From Sphagnum compactum (Eukaryota > Bryophyta > Sphagnopsida > Sphagnales): a stretch of 64,000 nucleotides of DNA. Shown piece after piece: positions 1 through 11,547 of the stretch (its first letter is position 1; each line of letters begins with the position of its first letter). The notes beneath the pieces were generated by a model. The model was not told the DNA's origin, did no database searches, and saw only the letters and a list, made by a program, of their open reading frames with translations. The position numbers were made by a program, and so were the translations under genes. Where the stretch lies: assembly GCA_965153455.1 (NCBI GenBank), contig OZ234497.1:1922001-1986000 (forward strand). Direction: 5' to 3'.

Positions 1-648
1 CGAGTGAGAGAATTCAGAGCTCATCGCGCTTGCAACTTTGAAGCACCGGCTACAAAAATGCAGCCAGCAAGAGTCTTTTTCCTGCCCACAAAAAGAAGGG
101 GCAGCCACATTCCCAAAGTGTGTGTGTTTTTTCGGTTCACTGTGTGTTTGTAAATTGTAGGTTTAAAAACTTCTAGTTTTCTTTGGGATCTTTGTAGCAC
201 GCGCAAACTCGCTGGCTGACACCCCCGTGTTACTTCCCCCAAAAAAAAAACAAAAAAAAGTTGAAGCTCTTTGCCATGGTGTCCCTACTAACCCAGCGCG
301 TCGACCTCCACTCGCGTGCTCTGCGCAACCGCCAAATCGGAGTACGACGAAACCACCCCCGGCCCTGTTGTTTCTTTTTCAAAAAAAGGCCTCTGAGCGG
401 CCTGCCGATTGCAACCACGGTAGCCTCTGTGCGATTCCAGAGTGTGCACCGCAGCTAAAACGCAAACCTCGTGGCGATGGCGCCCCTTCCCCCGTCAACT
501 CTTCTGTAGAGAAAAAAACAAAAAGGCTCCAGCGCCGTGATGTTGTTGGCTTCGACGAACCCACCAACGCAGCAACTGGTTCGTTTTCACTGCGACGTGG
601 CTTTGCTACAGAAGAAACCCCGAGAAGGGAAGGGAGGCAGCAGCCCCA
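1..648. other. spacer, probably LINE 3' flank
   Basis: No gene is recognised. The stretch is mixed-composition with A-runs near 241-260. It lies downstream (reverse strand) of the LINE fragment ending at 649 and may hold that element's 3' untranslated region. An open frame on the + strand at 227-775 is low-complexity Lys/Pro/Ser-rich and overlaps the reverse-strand LINE frame, so it is not called. Confidence 0.4.
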
Positions 649-1040
649 TCAAACATTAAAGAAATCCAAGAAATACAAGGGGGGCAAGAAGCACCACACG
701 ATGGTGACGCAATCAACCCCAAAGATGCCTAAGTGGCACCATTCCGCCTTAAAGGCTTGCTCAATCCTATCTTGAATACTAGGGTCCCGGGAGGATCGAA
801 GGGAATTAATGGCCTTCCAAGTGGCCATTCCAACCTCAACAGTAGCAACCCAGGCTTGTTGAAGGATTTTCCTAGAGGAATACTGGTTATCAAAATGCTT
901 CCGGCATCTCTCTGTCCAAAGAAAGTAGAGGATAAAACTGCGAAGGATGTCAAGCGGTTGTCTGCTGTGGCTTTGCTACAGAAGGCAATGGCAAAGACTG
1001 ACTGCGTCGGTCAAATGTCAAACGGAAGAAGCTCGCCAGA
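649..1040 (-). pseudogene. non-LTR retrotransposon RT C-terminal fragment
   Basis: Reading the reverse strand from about 1040 to a TGA at 649-651 gives a LINE polyprotein tail. Seen: a segment containing ILYFLWTERC, then FDNQYSSRKILQQAW and VATVEVGMATWKAI, followed by EWCHLGIFG. This W-rich, amphipathic arrangement is what I know from the region after the zf-RVT finger in plant LINEs. Two stops lie in frame upstream (near 1006 and 982), each in a place where Trp would fit. Only the last 130 or so codons remain; RT and endonuclease domains are absent, so it is a 5'-truncated or broken copy. Assignment to a LINE is fairly firm; the clade is not determined. Confidence 0.7.
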
Positions 1041-1951
1041 CATTGTCAGGGAGCAATCCAAAACTGAACCGATTTTGTTTTTGCCTTGGAAATTTGTATT
1101 CGGATGATTTTTTTCTTTTTAATTTTGGGTTAGGATGGCCATGTGTCACCATTAATTTTCTCTCTCATTTCAACTTTTTTTCTGGATTAGTTTGTTTCTT
1201 CCCACATCATTCATATGGATACATCTCTTTACTCTAAAATTTTATGGTCAATGAAGCATGGTAGCTCAACCCAATCCTCCAAAATTTTGTAATCTTGAAA
1301 GCTGCCTGAAACTAAGAAGATTCAACTTTCAATGGTGGCATTTTCCTATTTCTTATCCAAATTTAATTTTGTTTTCATTGAAATGTTCAGGTTGAAGTCC
1401 TCTATTATTCTACCCTACCATGTCTAATTTTCAAAATTCAGAAGTTTTCCATACAATTTGAGCTCATTTGTGAGGAGTGTCCCTTTATTTGGATTAGGAG
1501 TGTTTAGGTCAAGCGACATTTAAGAGTTTAAACACTTCATTGTTGCAAGTTTTGGAATTATTTTATTTTATTTTATTTGACTTGCTTTTCATTTGAAAGA
1601 GTCGCAAATACTTTCAGATTTTTTTTGACTTGTTTTTTTCATCTGAAAACCTCCAAAATAATTTTAATAACGTTTGACTTGCTTTTCATTTGAAAGAGTT
1701 ATTGGGGACCTGTTTCTGGGAAAAGGGTTGCACCCTGAAAATGAGGGAAGAAAATATGTTTTTTTTATTTACAGTGATTACAGAACCCATGCAGTTTTCA
1801 TTTGGTCCCACATGCTTGAGTTCACCAGGTGTTAGTTGATGTGAGTTCATTTTTTGGGAACTTGATAGGAACATCTCCTATACAACTTGCTACAAGGGCC
1901 ACACCCAATCCTGATGAGCCCTTGGTTAATGAACTGTTCATCTTACAGATG
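1041..1951. other. AT-rich spacer
   Basis: No gene seen. It contains homopolymer runs and a short diverged repeat (separate entry, 1577-1699). Confidence 0.5.
1577..1699 (+). repeat. diverged direct repeat
   Basis: The 26-mer starting TTGACTTGCTTTTCATTTGA occurs at 1577-1602 and 1674-1699, with a degraded third version between them (about 1626-1655). It is read directly from the sequence; no function is proposed. Confidence 0.7.
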
Positions 1952-1960
1952 AAACTGCAA

Positions 1961-2340
1961 GGCCACAGTCAACCAGCACCCACTACCACACCATCCACTG
2001 GATGTCCGTAATTACTCACTTGTGGATGAACCTCAACTGAGTTAATATTTGGTTTCATCTTGGTAACCAATTCTGTAGGAAATAGGTCTCGCATATAGGC
2101 AGATAGGTAGAAAATTAGGGAACTTCTAGGTAAGCAGTTGGTTTATACATCATAAAGGGCTGTTTTTGTTACCTACCTACTAACAACCTGCTTGTGGATT
2201 GTTAGTAGGTAGATAGAAAAAAAGTAACTGAGCTAACCACCATGGTTATTTAGGGAACTGGAACCCAATAGAAAATTGTTTTCTGACCACTAACCATTCA
2301 TCCTCCATGGTGCGCTGGTGGGTGCTGGTTCACTGTGGCC
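1961..2340. mobile_element. MULE-type MITE, copy 1 (complete)
   Basis: This is a 380-bp non-coding element. Its ends are inverted repeats of about 44 bp starting GGCCACAGTSAACCAGCACC; the two arms align with few mismatches and one small gap. A perfect 9-bp direct repeat AAACTGCAA flanks it (1952-1960 and 2341-2349). Nine-base duplications are characteristic of Mutator-like elements, hence the call. There is no open frame. The interior holds the octamer GTTTATAC at 2141-2148. At the matching position two other copies (about 4.1-6.7 kb and 32.7-38.5 kb) carry hAT insertions, so this copy preserves the empty site. Confidence 0.8.
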
Positions 2341-2349
2341 AAACTGCAA

Positions 2350-4110
2350 TGCACAACATCTTCCAGGACGGACCCTATTTCGTTTGCTGCTCATAGGAAT
2401 ATAAATGTATGTAAAACCTCCACTCTTTATCGCAGCCTAAATGAAGAGAGCCTTATATGCTGGAATCAGACATCACCAGCGAGTGGGCATTTCAATTAAT
2501 GAAATGCCAGCAGAGGTGGGTATTTCACTTTTCGAAATGCTCACATTACTTTTTGACCGGCATACACGCAGCAGATACCTCAAGGTATCTTGGTGGAAAA
2601 AAATTAAGATTTAAAAGTGTGTCAGAGTTTTACAGGGGCTAGCACTCCAGTGATAGGGTGTTACCCTACATGTAAAACTTTGTAAAAGCAACTTAGCTCA
2701 AACTGGGGAAGTCCATTGGTAGAATGAGTGATGATATAGAGAGTTTCTTAAAATTTTGCACTTTCCTCTCTGACCTGTAGCCAAATTTGGCTGATTCCTC
2801 TTACAGATGATCACCAGTCTGGCTACATCACAAAATTGAAGAAGAGGAAAAAAACAACCCCCCCAGATTCTAGGGAATAAATTATTCAAGGCACACCAAG
2901 AACTCCTTTGAAAATTATCCAGGGCTCTAATAAATCAACATGTCAGTCCCTTCTCTTGTCAGTTAGTTTTTTAACAGATTTAGTGATGAGGAGCCAGTCC
3001 CTCCTGGCTTATTTAGGTACTTGCAAATTCAGGTATTGTTGTAAAGTAACACATTTTGACAAATGTAGAGATGAAGCACAAACATTCAACGTCCTTATAA
3101 TTCACATGAACAGGCTACTTGGTTGTCAGGGTCCAACAATAAGGCAAGCAGATTCCAATGCTTTGTTTTTTGGAAGAGGGGGGGGGGGAAGGGGGCAGGC
3201 TTTGTTCGTTTTAGCAATAGTACCATTTCCACTTACCACGCTTAAAAGCAGCTTTAAATTAAGAATTGCTAACATTTCCCACGAGTAAAACTGCACAAAA
3301 CAAGAGCTCCATATTTGTGAGTCTAACAGTAGAAATAACAAGAAGAGTTGTTCCTGTCAAACTGCTGATTTTGACTGTTCCCACTCTTTTGAGCAATTGA
3401 CAGCCATGCTAATAAGTTAGTGCTGGCATTGTTTCATGGATGTAGTGGGCCAAAGGCTCACTTCGCTCCAAGTGCCACGCTTGGGAGCAGCTTTATAATA
3501 ATAATTGCCTACATTTGCCAGAAAGGAAGACTAAAACAAACCTCCTTAAGACAAAAACAGCTCTGTTTTTGGCAATGCATAATAAATGGTGTCCATGGTG
3601 TTGGAGCTCTACCTTGTAGGGAGACAGACTTGGCAAACTCATATGGTAAACCTGCAACATACTTGTGGTCTAGGGTTTCCCCTTCATGTCTAGTATCTAC
3701 TCTTTAAAACGAAGAGAATCCAACAAGTTTCAGTTTAGACTATAGATGGATTACTACCATCACCCACACCCATCCCATGGTAAAAGTTACCAGTGTTAAA
3801 GTGTTTCCACCAAGGGTCCCATACCATTGGCCAGGGTGAACAAGCACCCATTACTTACTGTACCATGCCAGACCTGTTACCCAGCTTCAGCACAGTGCCC
3901 CAGGCCAAGCTGGGCAAAAACAATAAAACCCTCCAATTTTTCGGTTGCTTGCTAGTAATGTAAATATCCAGTTGTAAGACTAAATAAGCGTTTCTGCAGT
4001 CTCTAAGCTCCAAGTCTAAATTTAACATTTCTTGGGCTAAATATAGCTCCTACTAAAAGAGGCCTCACTCAAAAAGATAAACCCCCCTGTGTACTGGTTC
4101 ACCTAGGCCT
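2350..4110. other. spacer with diverged repeats
   Basis: No gene recognised. Small perfect hairpins occur (arms GGCATTTCA/TGAAATGCC near 2485-2510) together with a G-run at 3178-3200. A diverged direct duplication is listed separately. Confidence 0.4.
3230..3560 (+). repeat. diverged direct duplication
   Basis: Segments near 3230-3330 and 3465-3560 share a common series of words: accacgctt, agcagctttA, aattgc and acattt, in the same order and spacing. It appears to be an old tandem duplication with a spacer of about 130 bp. No coding content is apparent. Confidence 0.45.
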
Positions 4111-4856
4111 AATCATGGTACTCCTAGATGTGTCCATCCTTCACATGTTTTTCTGGACCTCTTGGTCACCATCCACTGGATACCGGTTAGCCCGTGTAAA
4201 TGTCAATAACCATATATATACACATTGTGTAAATCCTGTCCAAACTTTTAACACTTTTATTTGTTGGTGTATAAATAGTTTTACGCGTACACTGTGCTGA
4301 GTAAATGTTTTTGAGTATGTAAGATGTATATATTATATACCCTTAATGACTATACTTACTTACAATTCATATTAATTTTATTCCAAAGTTAAAATGTTGT
4401 AAGGCTTTAATTTTCTTTTGGCAATGGGTCACTTTGATCGATGTATCACCAAAAACCTTTTGAAATCCCCCCCTTCCTTTCTCAATACAAGTGACATATT
4501 TTTCCAATGTTTTACACAACCATTTAAACCATGTAAGTGTATTTTACACTTGCACTTACATGGCTTTACTAAACATAAAATAAATTTACATGGTTTTACA
4601 ATTACATGAAATGTAAATAAATTTCATTACAACATTGGACACCTAAACCATATAGTCACAGAACATTTCTTAGGACTCAGTTGTCGATGAACTTCAACCA
4701 ACTTAAGATACAGTTTCACCTTGGTAACCCATTCTATAAGAACCAAGTCCTATATATAAGTAGATAGGTAGGAAAGTAGATGACTGCCTTATAAATGCAT
4801 GATTTATAACAATAGTTTTTACTACCTACTTAAGTAGATGGTTTATATGTTTATAT

Positions 4857-5629
4857 CACTGTTGGGCGATTTTTTAAGTTTTGTTAACCTTGTTAATGTG
4901 GGTTTTGGAGAACATTTTTAATAACTACCAATGTTGGATCAGGATTTCATTGAGAAACTCCATTATGAATTTGGATCTAGGTCTAGGTCCAAGTGTACAA
5001 GGTGAATAAAAAGCATGGATTTTTATCATATACAACTTAAATACTACCAAAGGTTCATGTCTCATGTATAAATAGTGCACATGATATTCATCTCTAGACA
5101 TTATGAATAAATGTATAACATTAGTGTCTAAACAATACAAACCTATGAAAAAATAAATTTTACACAATTACTATTGTCAAATCATTGTTCATGAAGTTTG
5201 TGATATATGTCATAGGTTTCAATCCAAATTTCACGAAACATGACGAATGGACAAATTTACAAATACAATAGAATAGGTGTAGGTGAAGGGAAAAAAACAT
5301 CCACAATATTTCCAAAATAACTCTTCATAACCTAACTTTTTGTTAGTGACATCTGAAAAAATTATGGGAAAAGCGCATTTAACACTTTCTCCTAAGATGT
5401 TCAATGAATCTGGTAGTTGAAAAATTGCATGATGGCTAGGGTTCTACTTATAAAACTCTTTGTATGCTTGGTTGGGTTTTATGGAAGGTTTTGTCATTGT
5501 TTGTGGAAAGGTTGTTTGTGGAAAGGTGGCCGGATTCCACCAATGCTTTTACTTTTTGCTATCCTGCCAATTTGGATCTAGAAACTCAAATAGAGACTTG
5601 GGCAGTGTTTAGAAAACTACCCAACATTG
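4857..5629. mobile_element. small non-autonomous hAT element
   Basis: The left end is CACTGTTGGGCGATTTTT and the right end, read inward, is CAATGTTGGGTAGTTTTC; both match the hAT pattern CAGTGTTGGGC. Flanking octamers are GTTTATAT (4849-4856) and GTTTATAC (5630-5637), 7 of 8 identical, as expected for a hAT 8-bp duplication. The interior (about 770 bp) encodes nothing I recognise. It sits inside MITE copy 2. Confidence 0.6.
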
Positions 5630-5637
5630 GTTTATAC

Positions 5638-6097
5638 AGTCTTGGCCAACTTTTTTTTTTTTTAAATAACCATCAAGTAGGATTTTTCCTGAAATTGTTT
5701 TGGGGACCACACGTGTTATTAATATCAATATCAACGTTTTTGGTTGCCAGGTAGGTTATTAAAAAAATTGGGTAATAATTGGTGGTTTTGCATAAGGATA
5801 GGTTATCAAATAACTAGTTGATAATTATCCATTGTCCTACACTAATTATTAGCCAGTTATAAGGTTTCTAAAAATCATTTTTTCTTTTTTCTTTTTTCTG
5901 TTTTAGTGTTAATAGATTGATAGCCTACCTAGTTGATAATTAGTTCTTCCAAGTAGGTTATTAATTTTTGATAATTCAATTCTGGGAAATTATCAATTTA
6001 ACTGGTTATCAAAAAACTCAATAACCAGCTAGTAGGTTATTAATATCTGACTTGATAACCAGATCAAAACTCAATAACCAATCAACATTGATTTATA
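5638..6097. other. spacer rich in AGGTTATTAA/TAACC inverted words
   Basis: Many short inverted words (AGGTTATTA, ATAACC, GTTGATAATTA) could fold locally. It lies between two small hAT elements and may be a further degraded insertion. No gene. Confidence 0.35.
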
Positions 6098-6105
6098 ATT
6101 TATAC

Positions 6106-6543
6106 CATTGTCGGGCAGTTAGTGGGTTTGGTTGGTTAGAACCATCAGTTTTGGTTCTGGTTAGTAAAAACCAAACTAGAACTGGGTCTGATTTCTGAAA
6201 CTGGAACCGACTTTTAAACCAAATTCAATTCTGGAACCAGAATTGGAGTTTTTGAAAATAAATTTCTTTTCAGAAAGAAACAAGTCTGGAACCAGGGGTT
6301 AACAGGAAGTTAACCACCATTTTCAGACTGGGTTACCTGGAACTAGAACCGAAAACTGAGTCTGATTTACAGAACTGAAACCTGACTCTGTTTTTTATCG
6401 TTTTCAAGAACCAGACCAGAACCAAAACCAAGGTTCCATTTCTTTTGGGTAACTGTTCAAAACCAAAACTGGAACCATTCTAAATTTTTCTAAAAAGCCA
6501 GAACCGGAGGTTCTTCATTTAAGTCAAGAACTGCCTAACACTG
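6106..6543. mobile_element. small non-autonomous hAT element
   Basis: The left end CATTGTCGGGCAGTT and the inward-read right end CAGTGTTAGGCAGTTC are hAT-like inverted termini. Flanking octamers ATTTATAC (6098-6105) and GTTGATAC (6544-6551) match at 6 of 8 positions. The interior is a low-complexity series of GAACCA/TGGTTC words and has no open frame of note. An alternative reading is one hAT from 4857 to 6543 with later internal rearrangement. Confidence 0.5.
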
Positions 6544-6713
6544 GTTGATACATAGGTCAGGGCAGTTTTTATTACCTAATGGATAGGTAGTTTGAAAAGA
6601 AGCAACTACGCTAACCAGCATGGTTAGCTAGGGAAACTGGAACCCAACAGAAAACTGTTTCCTGACCACTTACAATCCATCCTTCACGGTCCAACTGGTG
6701 CTTCACTCTGGCC

Positions 6714-7440
6714 CAACATCTTCCACAATTTCTAACAGCTTTTTAGAGTGTAAACAAACACACACTCTCAAATGAGCAGCAGTCTTTATACTGTGTAAAG
6801 CCCTTGGGGGCGGGCCTTACAGTATTTATGCTGTGCTGGGCTCCAGGGCCCTTATACTGGTAGGGCTCATGCTCTTGGGCTTTAGCCTACACTTTAGTTC
6901 ATTGTACCCAATCCCATCTTCTCTATGGAAATGTTCATAGTCTCACAAGCCACTCATCCACATAATAATTATGCCTCTGCCTAAGCATTTGGCAAATGTC
7001 TAGTGGTAGGAAAGAAAAAGAGATTTTTAGAACACTGAAGCTTCTTTGAATTTGATTTTAAAGTAAAAAACCGTGCTATTTTTTTTAGTGTTTGTTGCAA
7101 GTAGCCTTATTGAACATAATACACCAGCAGGTTTTTCAAAAACATAATCGCCTGAATCTGTGGGCATTATGTTTTGGAAAATCATGTCATTTTTTCCCCC
7201 ATGATACCTGGGTGGTATCCAGTGTGTACCCACCGGGTATCACAAGAATTTTTTTCACATGTTGTTTTTCTCGCATGTTAAAGCTCACCCGCTTGGGTTT
7301 TACCCTACATGAAATAAACTGATTTTTTTTAAAAGTAATATCTACCCAACATTGGTTAATACTAAACACTCAATTGCTCCAGCTTTCATTTTACTTGACG
7401 CACTTTTCAAAATTTGCAATTAGTGCAAGGTGGAGCCTAC
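6714..7440. other. spacer with an orphan hAT terminus
   Basis: No gene. A hAT-like right terminus (CTACCCAACATTG) ends at 7354 and is followed by GTTAATAC; the matching left end was not found. A word TACCCACCGGGTATCAC near 7228 recurs near 26925. Confidence 0.4.
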
Positions 7441-7444
7441 AGCT

Positions 7445-7560
7445 GGGAGCATTCCCGAAATAAGGGGTCTAGCATGAGGTGATAGCTAAGTCCAGCCCCA
7501 CATTTTGGAAATGTCCTGCATGTGTGGGCTTATCCACATAAAGCATGGGGTGAAGAATAT
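7445..7560 (-). repeat. dispersed repeat G, reverse copy
   Basis: The reverse complement shares an ordered series with 53,802-54,085: attc.tcacc, catgtgtgggat-like, ttccaaaatg, ggc.gga, agctatcacctca, and gggaatgc. It is a non-coding dispersed family. Confidence 0.55.
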
Positions 7561-9726
7561 CATCAACCTTAAGCACACCTGCATTATGAGGTGTAGAAGG
7601 GTAAGGGTTCTTGTTACACTTATTCCTTAAGAGTAGGAGGGATAAGACGTCTTTAATCTCTCCACTTTTCTATGAGGAATATTAGTGACCATGTAAAGTG
7701 CCTTCCAAATATCTCATAAAATTTCTGTCAATGTGTAAAGATTAAAGGTTAAAGCGTTGCTTAATATTTTTTATGTATTATAGGTACCATTGTCAAGCGT
7801 AATCTTGTCCAAAAAATCTTCCATCACATAATGGTTCCTCATGACAAGATACGTTGGCATATGGACTAGATAGGTTGACATTTTTATGCAAGATAAGGGT
7901 AACATCTTCATGCATTGATGATTTTTGGCCCTAGGACGCGGCTGGGACTTCCTCCATGGGGCCTTAAAACCATAGTGCCCTCAAATGATTACAGTATGCT
8001 ATATTTTACACACCCATAAGGAGACTTGGAGCAGATTTGATCATGCAAATAACATGGTTGAAAAAAAGCCCCTGGCTTAGGCGGAGATGGAATCTGATGA
8101 GTAGTGTAATCAGTAAAAAGTTAAAGTTTTCAGGAATTTTGGACTTTTATTTTGGGGGTTCCATTCATACTTTTTGTCAAGAGGAATTTGGTGTTGCAAT
8201 ATTAAACATGCAAACTTCCCAAAAGAAGGAGAGATTAAAGGGAAAAAAAAACAAGGAGCAAACAAGGACGGTCCTCTGGTAGGTAGTGCTCGTCCATCCT
8301 CACATGCAGGCCCCCCAAGTTGGTCCGGAATGTGCAGAGAATCCAGCCCACACCTGCTAAGTAGGCAGGTGGTATTCACTGCCTCCAACTGTTGTGCTTC
8401 AATAGAAGCCAACTCACATCTATTCACTATTTCTTTTTTCTTTCTTGGGGGGCGAGGTGGGGGGGCCGGGGGTAAGTTCTGAACATTCCCAACTAAGCTT
8501 TTGTCTCTGCTGTGCAAAAATGTCTTCTTGGGGCCCCAAAACCAATCCCAAAAAAGCCCTTTGCAGTTTTCATCTTGTGCCAATCAGCTTTATTCGAGGC
8601 AAAATTTTATTTATATGATATATAAGTTAATTTGAAGTGGAATTATGGGTGTGAGTACAAACAAAGGAGCCAATGCAATTACTTTACAAAAGGACTATGC
8701 CTCTTTTTTAGTCTTTTTTCATTTTTTCTTATGAAAGAATTTTTGAATGAATTTTTTTGCAACTTGTTATTAAACGTATATATAGTTGTCCCAATATATC
8801 ACATTTTTTGTGTTAATCATTGTTGAATTTTTTTAAGTGTGTAAATTTTGCCAGATTTTGTGTTTCATTTTGAAAATTTATCATAATTTTAAATCATATA
8901 AAAGTATGCTAATTATTTTAGGTTTTTGTTTCTTATACCATAAACTACAACTTTGTTTTGTACGTTATGCACATTACACCCCATTTACATGTGGTAAAGA
9001 ATTTTTAAAATTTTTAAAATTTTAAATAATATTTGAAACTTCTAAAAAAATTTAATTCCATATCTTTTAAATTGTGAATGTTCTTTGAATGTGGGTAGCA
9101 GGTTATTATCACCTAATTTTTACCATCAAAATTATTTTATTAAAATAGTCCTTATCTAGTCCTTGATAAAATTAACCACAATTTAATGCAACACATATTC
9201 AAATTCAAACATCCTTTATTAAAACCAAAACTCAAAATTTAATTTAATAAATTTTTTATTTGAATTTTTCAACATTCATATTAATAACTTAGCACAACTT
9301 GGAATGATTAAATATAACTTTAAAATGTCAAGAAAAAAACTTATATAAAAAAGTTCATAATTTTCACCATTATCTAACATGGTTTTTGGCTCTGTTAATC
9401 GTATTCACATCCTAAATGTTTTAAGTTAAGTTAACATAATTATGTTTTAAACTAAATTTAATTAAATGTAGATATCATGGCAACTTGGAACCTTGTGTAT
9501 TTCATACCTTCATTGCTTTTAGATCTAGTTTTCCTATCATTCCTTGACTTCATCAAATGCAACAAATTCTTAACCTACCTTTTAGTTATTAGTCTCAAGT
9601 CTCAACCCCAACTATTTGCTCATCTCCACCCACAAGGCTAACATTACATGTTCTACAACCACAAAACACAACTTGAACTCACCAAGTTTTGCACTTTGTG
9701 ATTAGTTGAACCCTAATGGCTATAAG
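7561..9726. other. AT-rich spacer
   Basis: No supported gene. A G-rich tract at 8445-8471 could form a quadruplex. An open reverse-strand frame at 8110-8583 has no recognisable domain and is not called. Confidence 0.4.
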
Positions 9727-9835
9727 TTTTGTGCTTGTTAAATAGCCAGGCATTGATCTAATTTTTGTGCTTACTAAATAAGCCAAGCATTGATCTAATT
9801 TGTGTGCTTGCTAAATAGCTGTGCATTGATATAAA
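9727..9835 (+). repeat. three-unit tandem repeat, 36-37 bp
   Basis: Units at 9727-9762, 9763-9799 and 9800-9835 each read roughly TTTTGTGCTT.CTAAATA followed by GC..GCATTGATCTAAT. The last unit is the most diverged. Confidence 0.85.
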
Positions 9836-10772
9836 TACTCCACATGTTCGAATTGGGAAATAGGTAATAGTTTAAACAGCTCAAAGCAAAATGAAAATCT
9901 AGCTAAGAAGTTGAGGGAAAATTTTTACTAACCATAGATTATTTTGGTGTCTTTCTCTTACTTAGTTTTTCTTGACTAAGAAGTGTTGTGAAATATTTCC
10001 AAAATTCAATTAAATGAAAAATTTCAAAATCTTGAATTGTTCATATTTTGGGGAGTGGGGGTATTGGGTAGTTATAAATAGCAGTTTCTTTTTTTATTGA
10101 CAATATATATAACCAGATTGAGTAATAAATATAGGCTTGTGAAATTGCTTAAGTAAATATTTGCTAAGTTTTATTGCATTTCATTATAATGTGTGTGTGT
10201 GTGTTTTTGTCTCTTAATTTTTTTGTTTTTATGACCGATCAATGTTTTAATTGCCCATATATTTGTTTTGGCTGTTTTCTTTTTTATTCTTATTTTTGGT
10301 GGTAAATCAATGTTTATATTTGCCCTTACATTGCCAACTTTTAATGAAACTTTATTAGTCACCAACCTTTTCGTTTCATATGATCAATTATTGATTTATG
10401 CACATTTTATTAATGTTTCTTACTTAAGGTACTTGAACCTTAAACTATTATCACTCTAAAATGCACACATTTCTTGCATGTTAAAGAATGGGATGTATGG
10501 TTTAAATAAGTTTACTTAACTAACTTATCATAATTATTCATGTTCATAACATATTTAAAGTTGAAGGTGGGCTCAAATATCAAATTGAATGTAACTAAAA
10601 GGATCAATAATTATTCTTATGTGAAAGAGTGTCAATGCTTTGAACACAAAAACTCAACTTGTTTTTTAATTTAATAAGTTATTACAAAGTTTACCTTTTA
10701 ATTAACTTCAAACTATTATTAGATGCTTGAACTAATTAGATCCTTTTCAAGGCACAATTAACTCATTCAAAA
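9836..10772. other. AT-rich spacer
   Basis: No gene seen. A short GT run lies at 10191-10204. Confidence 0.4.
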
Positions 10773-10817
10773 CAGGGTTGTCATGGCATTTGTGTGTTCG
10801 TCACAATGCGATGGACG
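10773..10817 (+). repeat. left terminal inverted repeat of giant hAT
   Basis: It starts CAGGGTTGTCATGGC and continues through GTCAC (10800-10804) to GATGGACG (10810-10817). It pairs with 22182-22214 in inverted orientation, with gaps. Confidence 0.45.
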
Positions 10818-10968
10818 CATTTGGATGCAAACACACCCCTGGGTCATGTCAATATACGGTCAGCCTAGGTCAACCTAGGGTCAACCTAACTCAAAAGGAC
10901 TCTTAGGCTGCCCGGGGCAAGCTTATGGGTGACTGAAACTAGGTTCGTTTTAGTTGTTATAAAGCATG

Positions 10969-11280
10969 TAGCGACAAAAAAAATTCAGTCATTGCAGGCT
11001 TGGCGACCAAAAATTAGCAATTGAAAATTTTCAATTGCCAAGTTTGCAATGATCAAATTTTTTTCATCACCAATGTGCGACAACCAAAAACTTTTCCATC
11101 GCCACAAGATTGGCGACAAAATACTTTTGATCGCCACAAACTTGGCAACCAAAAACATTCCATCACTAATCGTGTGGCAACTATTTTTTTTTTTCAATTG
11201 CCACATGTCTGCAAATTTGGGTCGTCTGATTGACGATGGATTGATTTCCACCATTGATTTGGTGACGAAATTTGGTTGAC
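10969..11280. repeat. palindrome array A
   Basis: Imperfect palindromes of about 25-30 bp, such as TGGCGACAAAATACTTTTGA followed by TCGCCA (11113-11138), recur head to tail. Arm consensus is roughly TGGCGACCAAAAA with its complement. The array lies just inside the proposed left end and upstream of the transposase, so transposase binding sites are one possible role. Confidence 0.65.
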
Positions 11281-11547
11281 TTGATAATAAAATGTAGACC
11301 TTGCATGTCAATTCTCACTTTTTCCTTTGAGTTGTCTTAGCCTTGTGTTGTTTAACACCAACCATTGCCACACACCTTGGGAAGGAGGGATGAAACCTTT
11401 GTGGATGTTTGAATTTTAGATTGTTGTATTGCATTTGCAATTGGTGCTGAATTTCAATTATAGCCCTAAAGGTGGAGTCTGATCTTATTGTTGAATACAT
11501 TAATTATATTTATCAAGCCTATTGTTCTTATGTAGAATGTTTTATCA

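Larger units (their letters stand above)
4115..6713. mobile_element. MULE-type MITE, copy 2 (nested, interrupted)
   Basis: Pieces of the same MITE as at 1961-2340 lie here in order. There is a fragment around CCATCCACTGGAT at 4168-4182, then 4677-4856 (matching the interior from the AACTTCAAC to the TAGATAGGTAG region), then 6552-6713, ending in a CTCTGGCC terminus. About 490 bp of unrelated sequence separates the first two pieces. Two small hAT elements plus 5638-6097 separate the second and third. The break lies exactly at the octamer that is empty in copy 1. The outer left terminal repeat is not recognisable. Confidence 0.6.

Noticed and set aside
227-775. Forward open frame of 182 codons
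   Set aside because: It is Lys/Pro/Ser-rich with no domain, and lies opposite a reverse-strand frame with clear LINE motifs.
8110-8583. Reverse-strand frame of 157 codons with a Pro-rich stretch
   Set aside because: The only ordered part is low-complexity Pro/Arg over a G-rich tract. No recognised domain and no homologous copy in the window.
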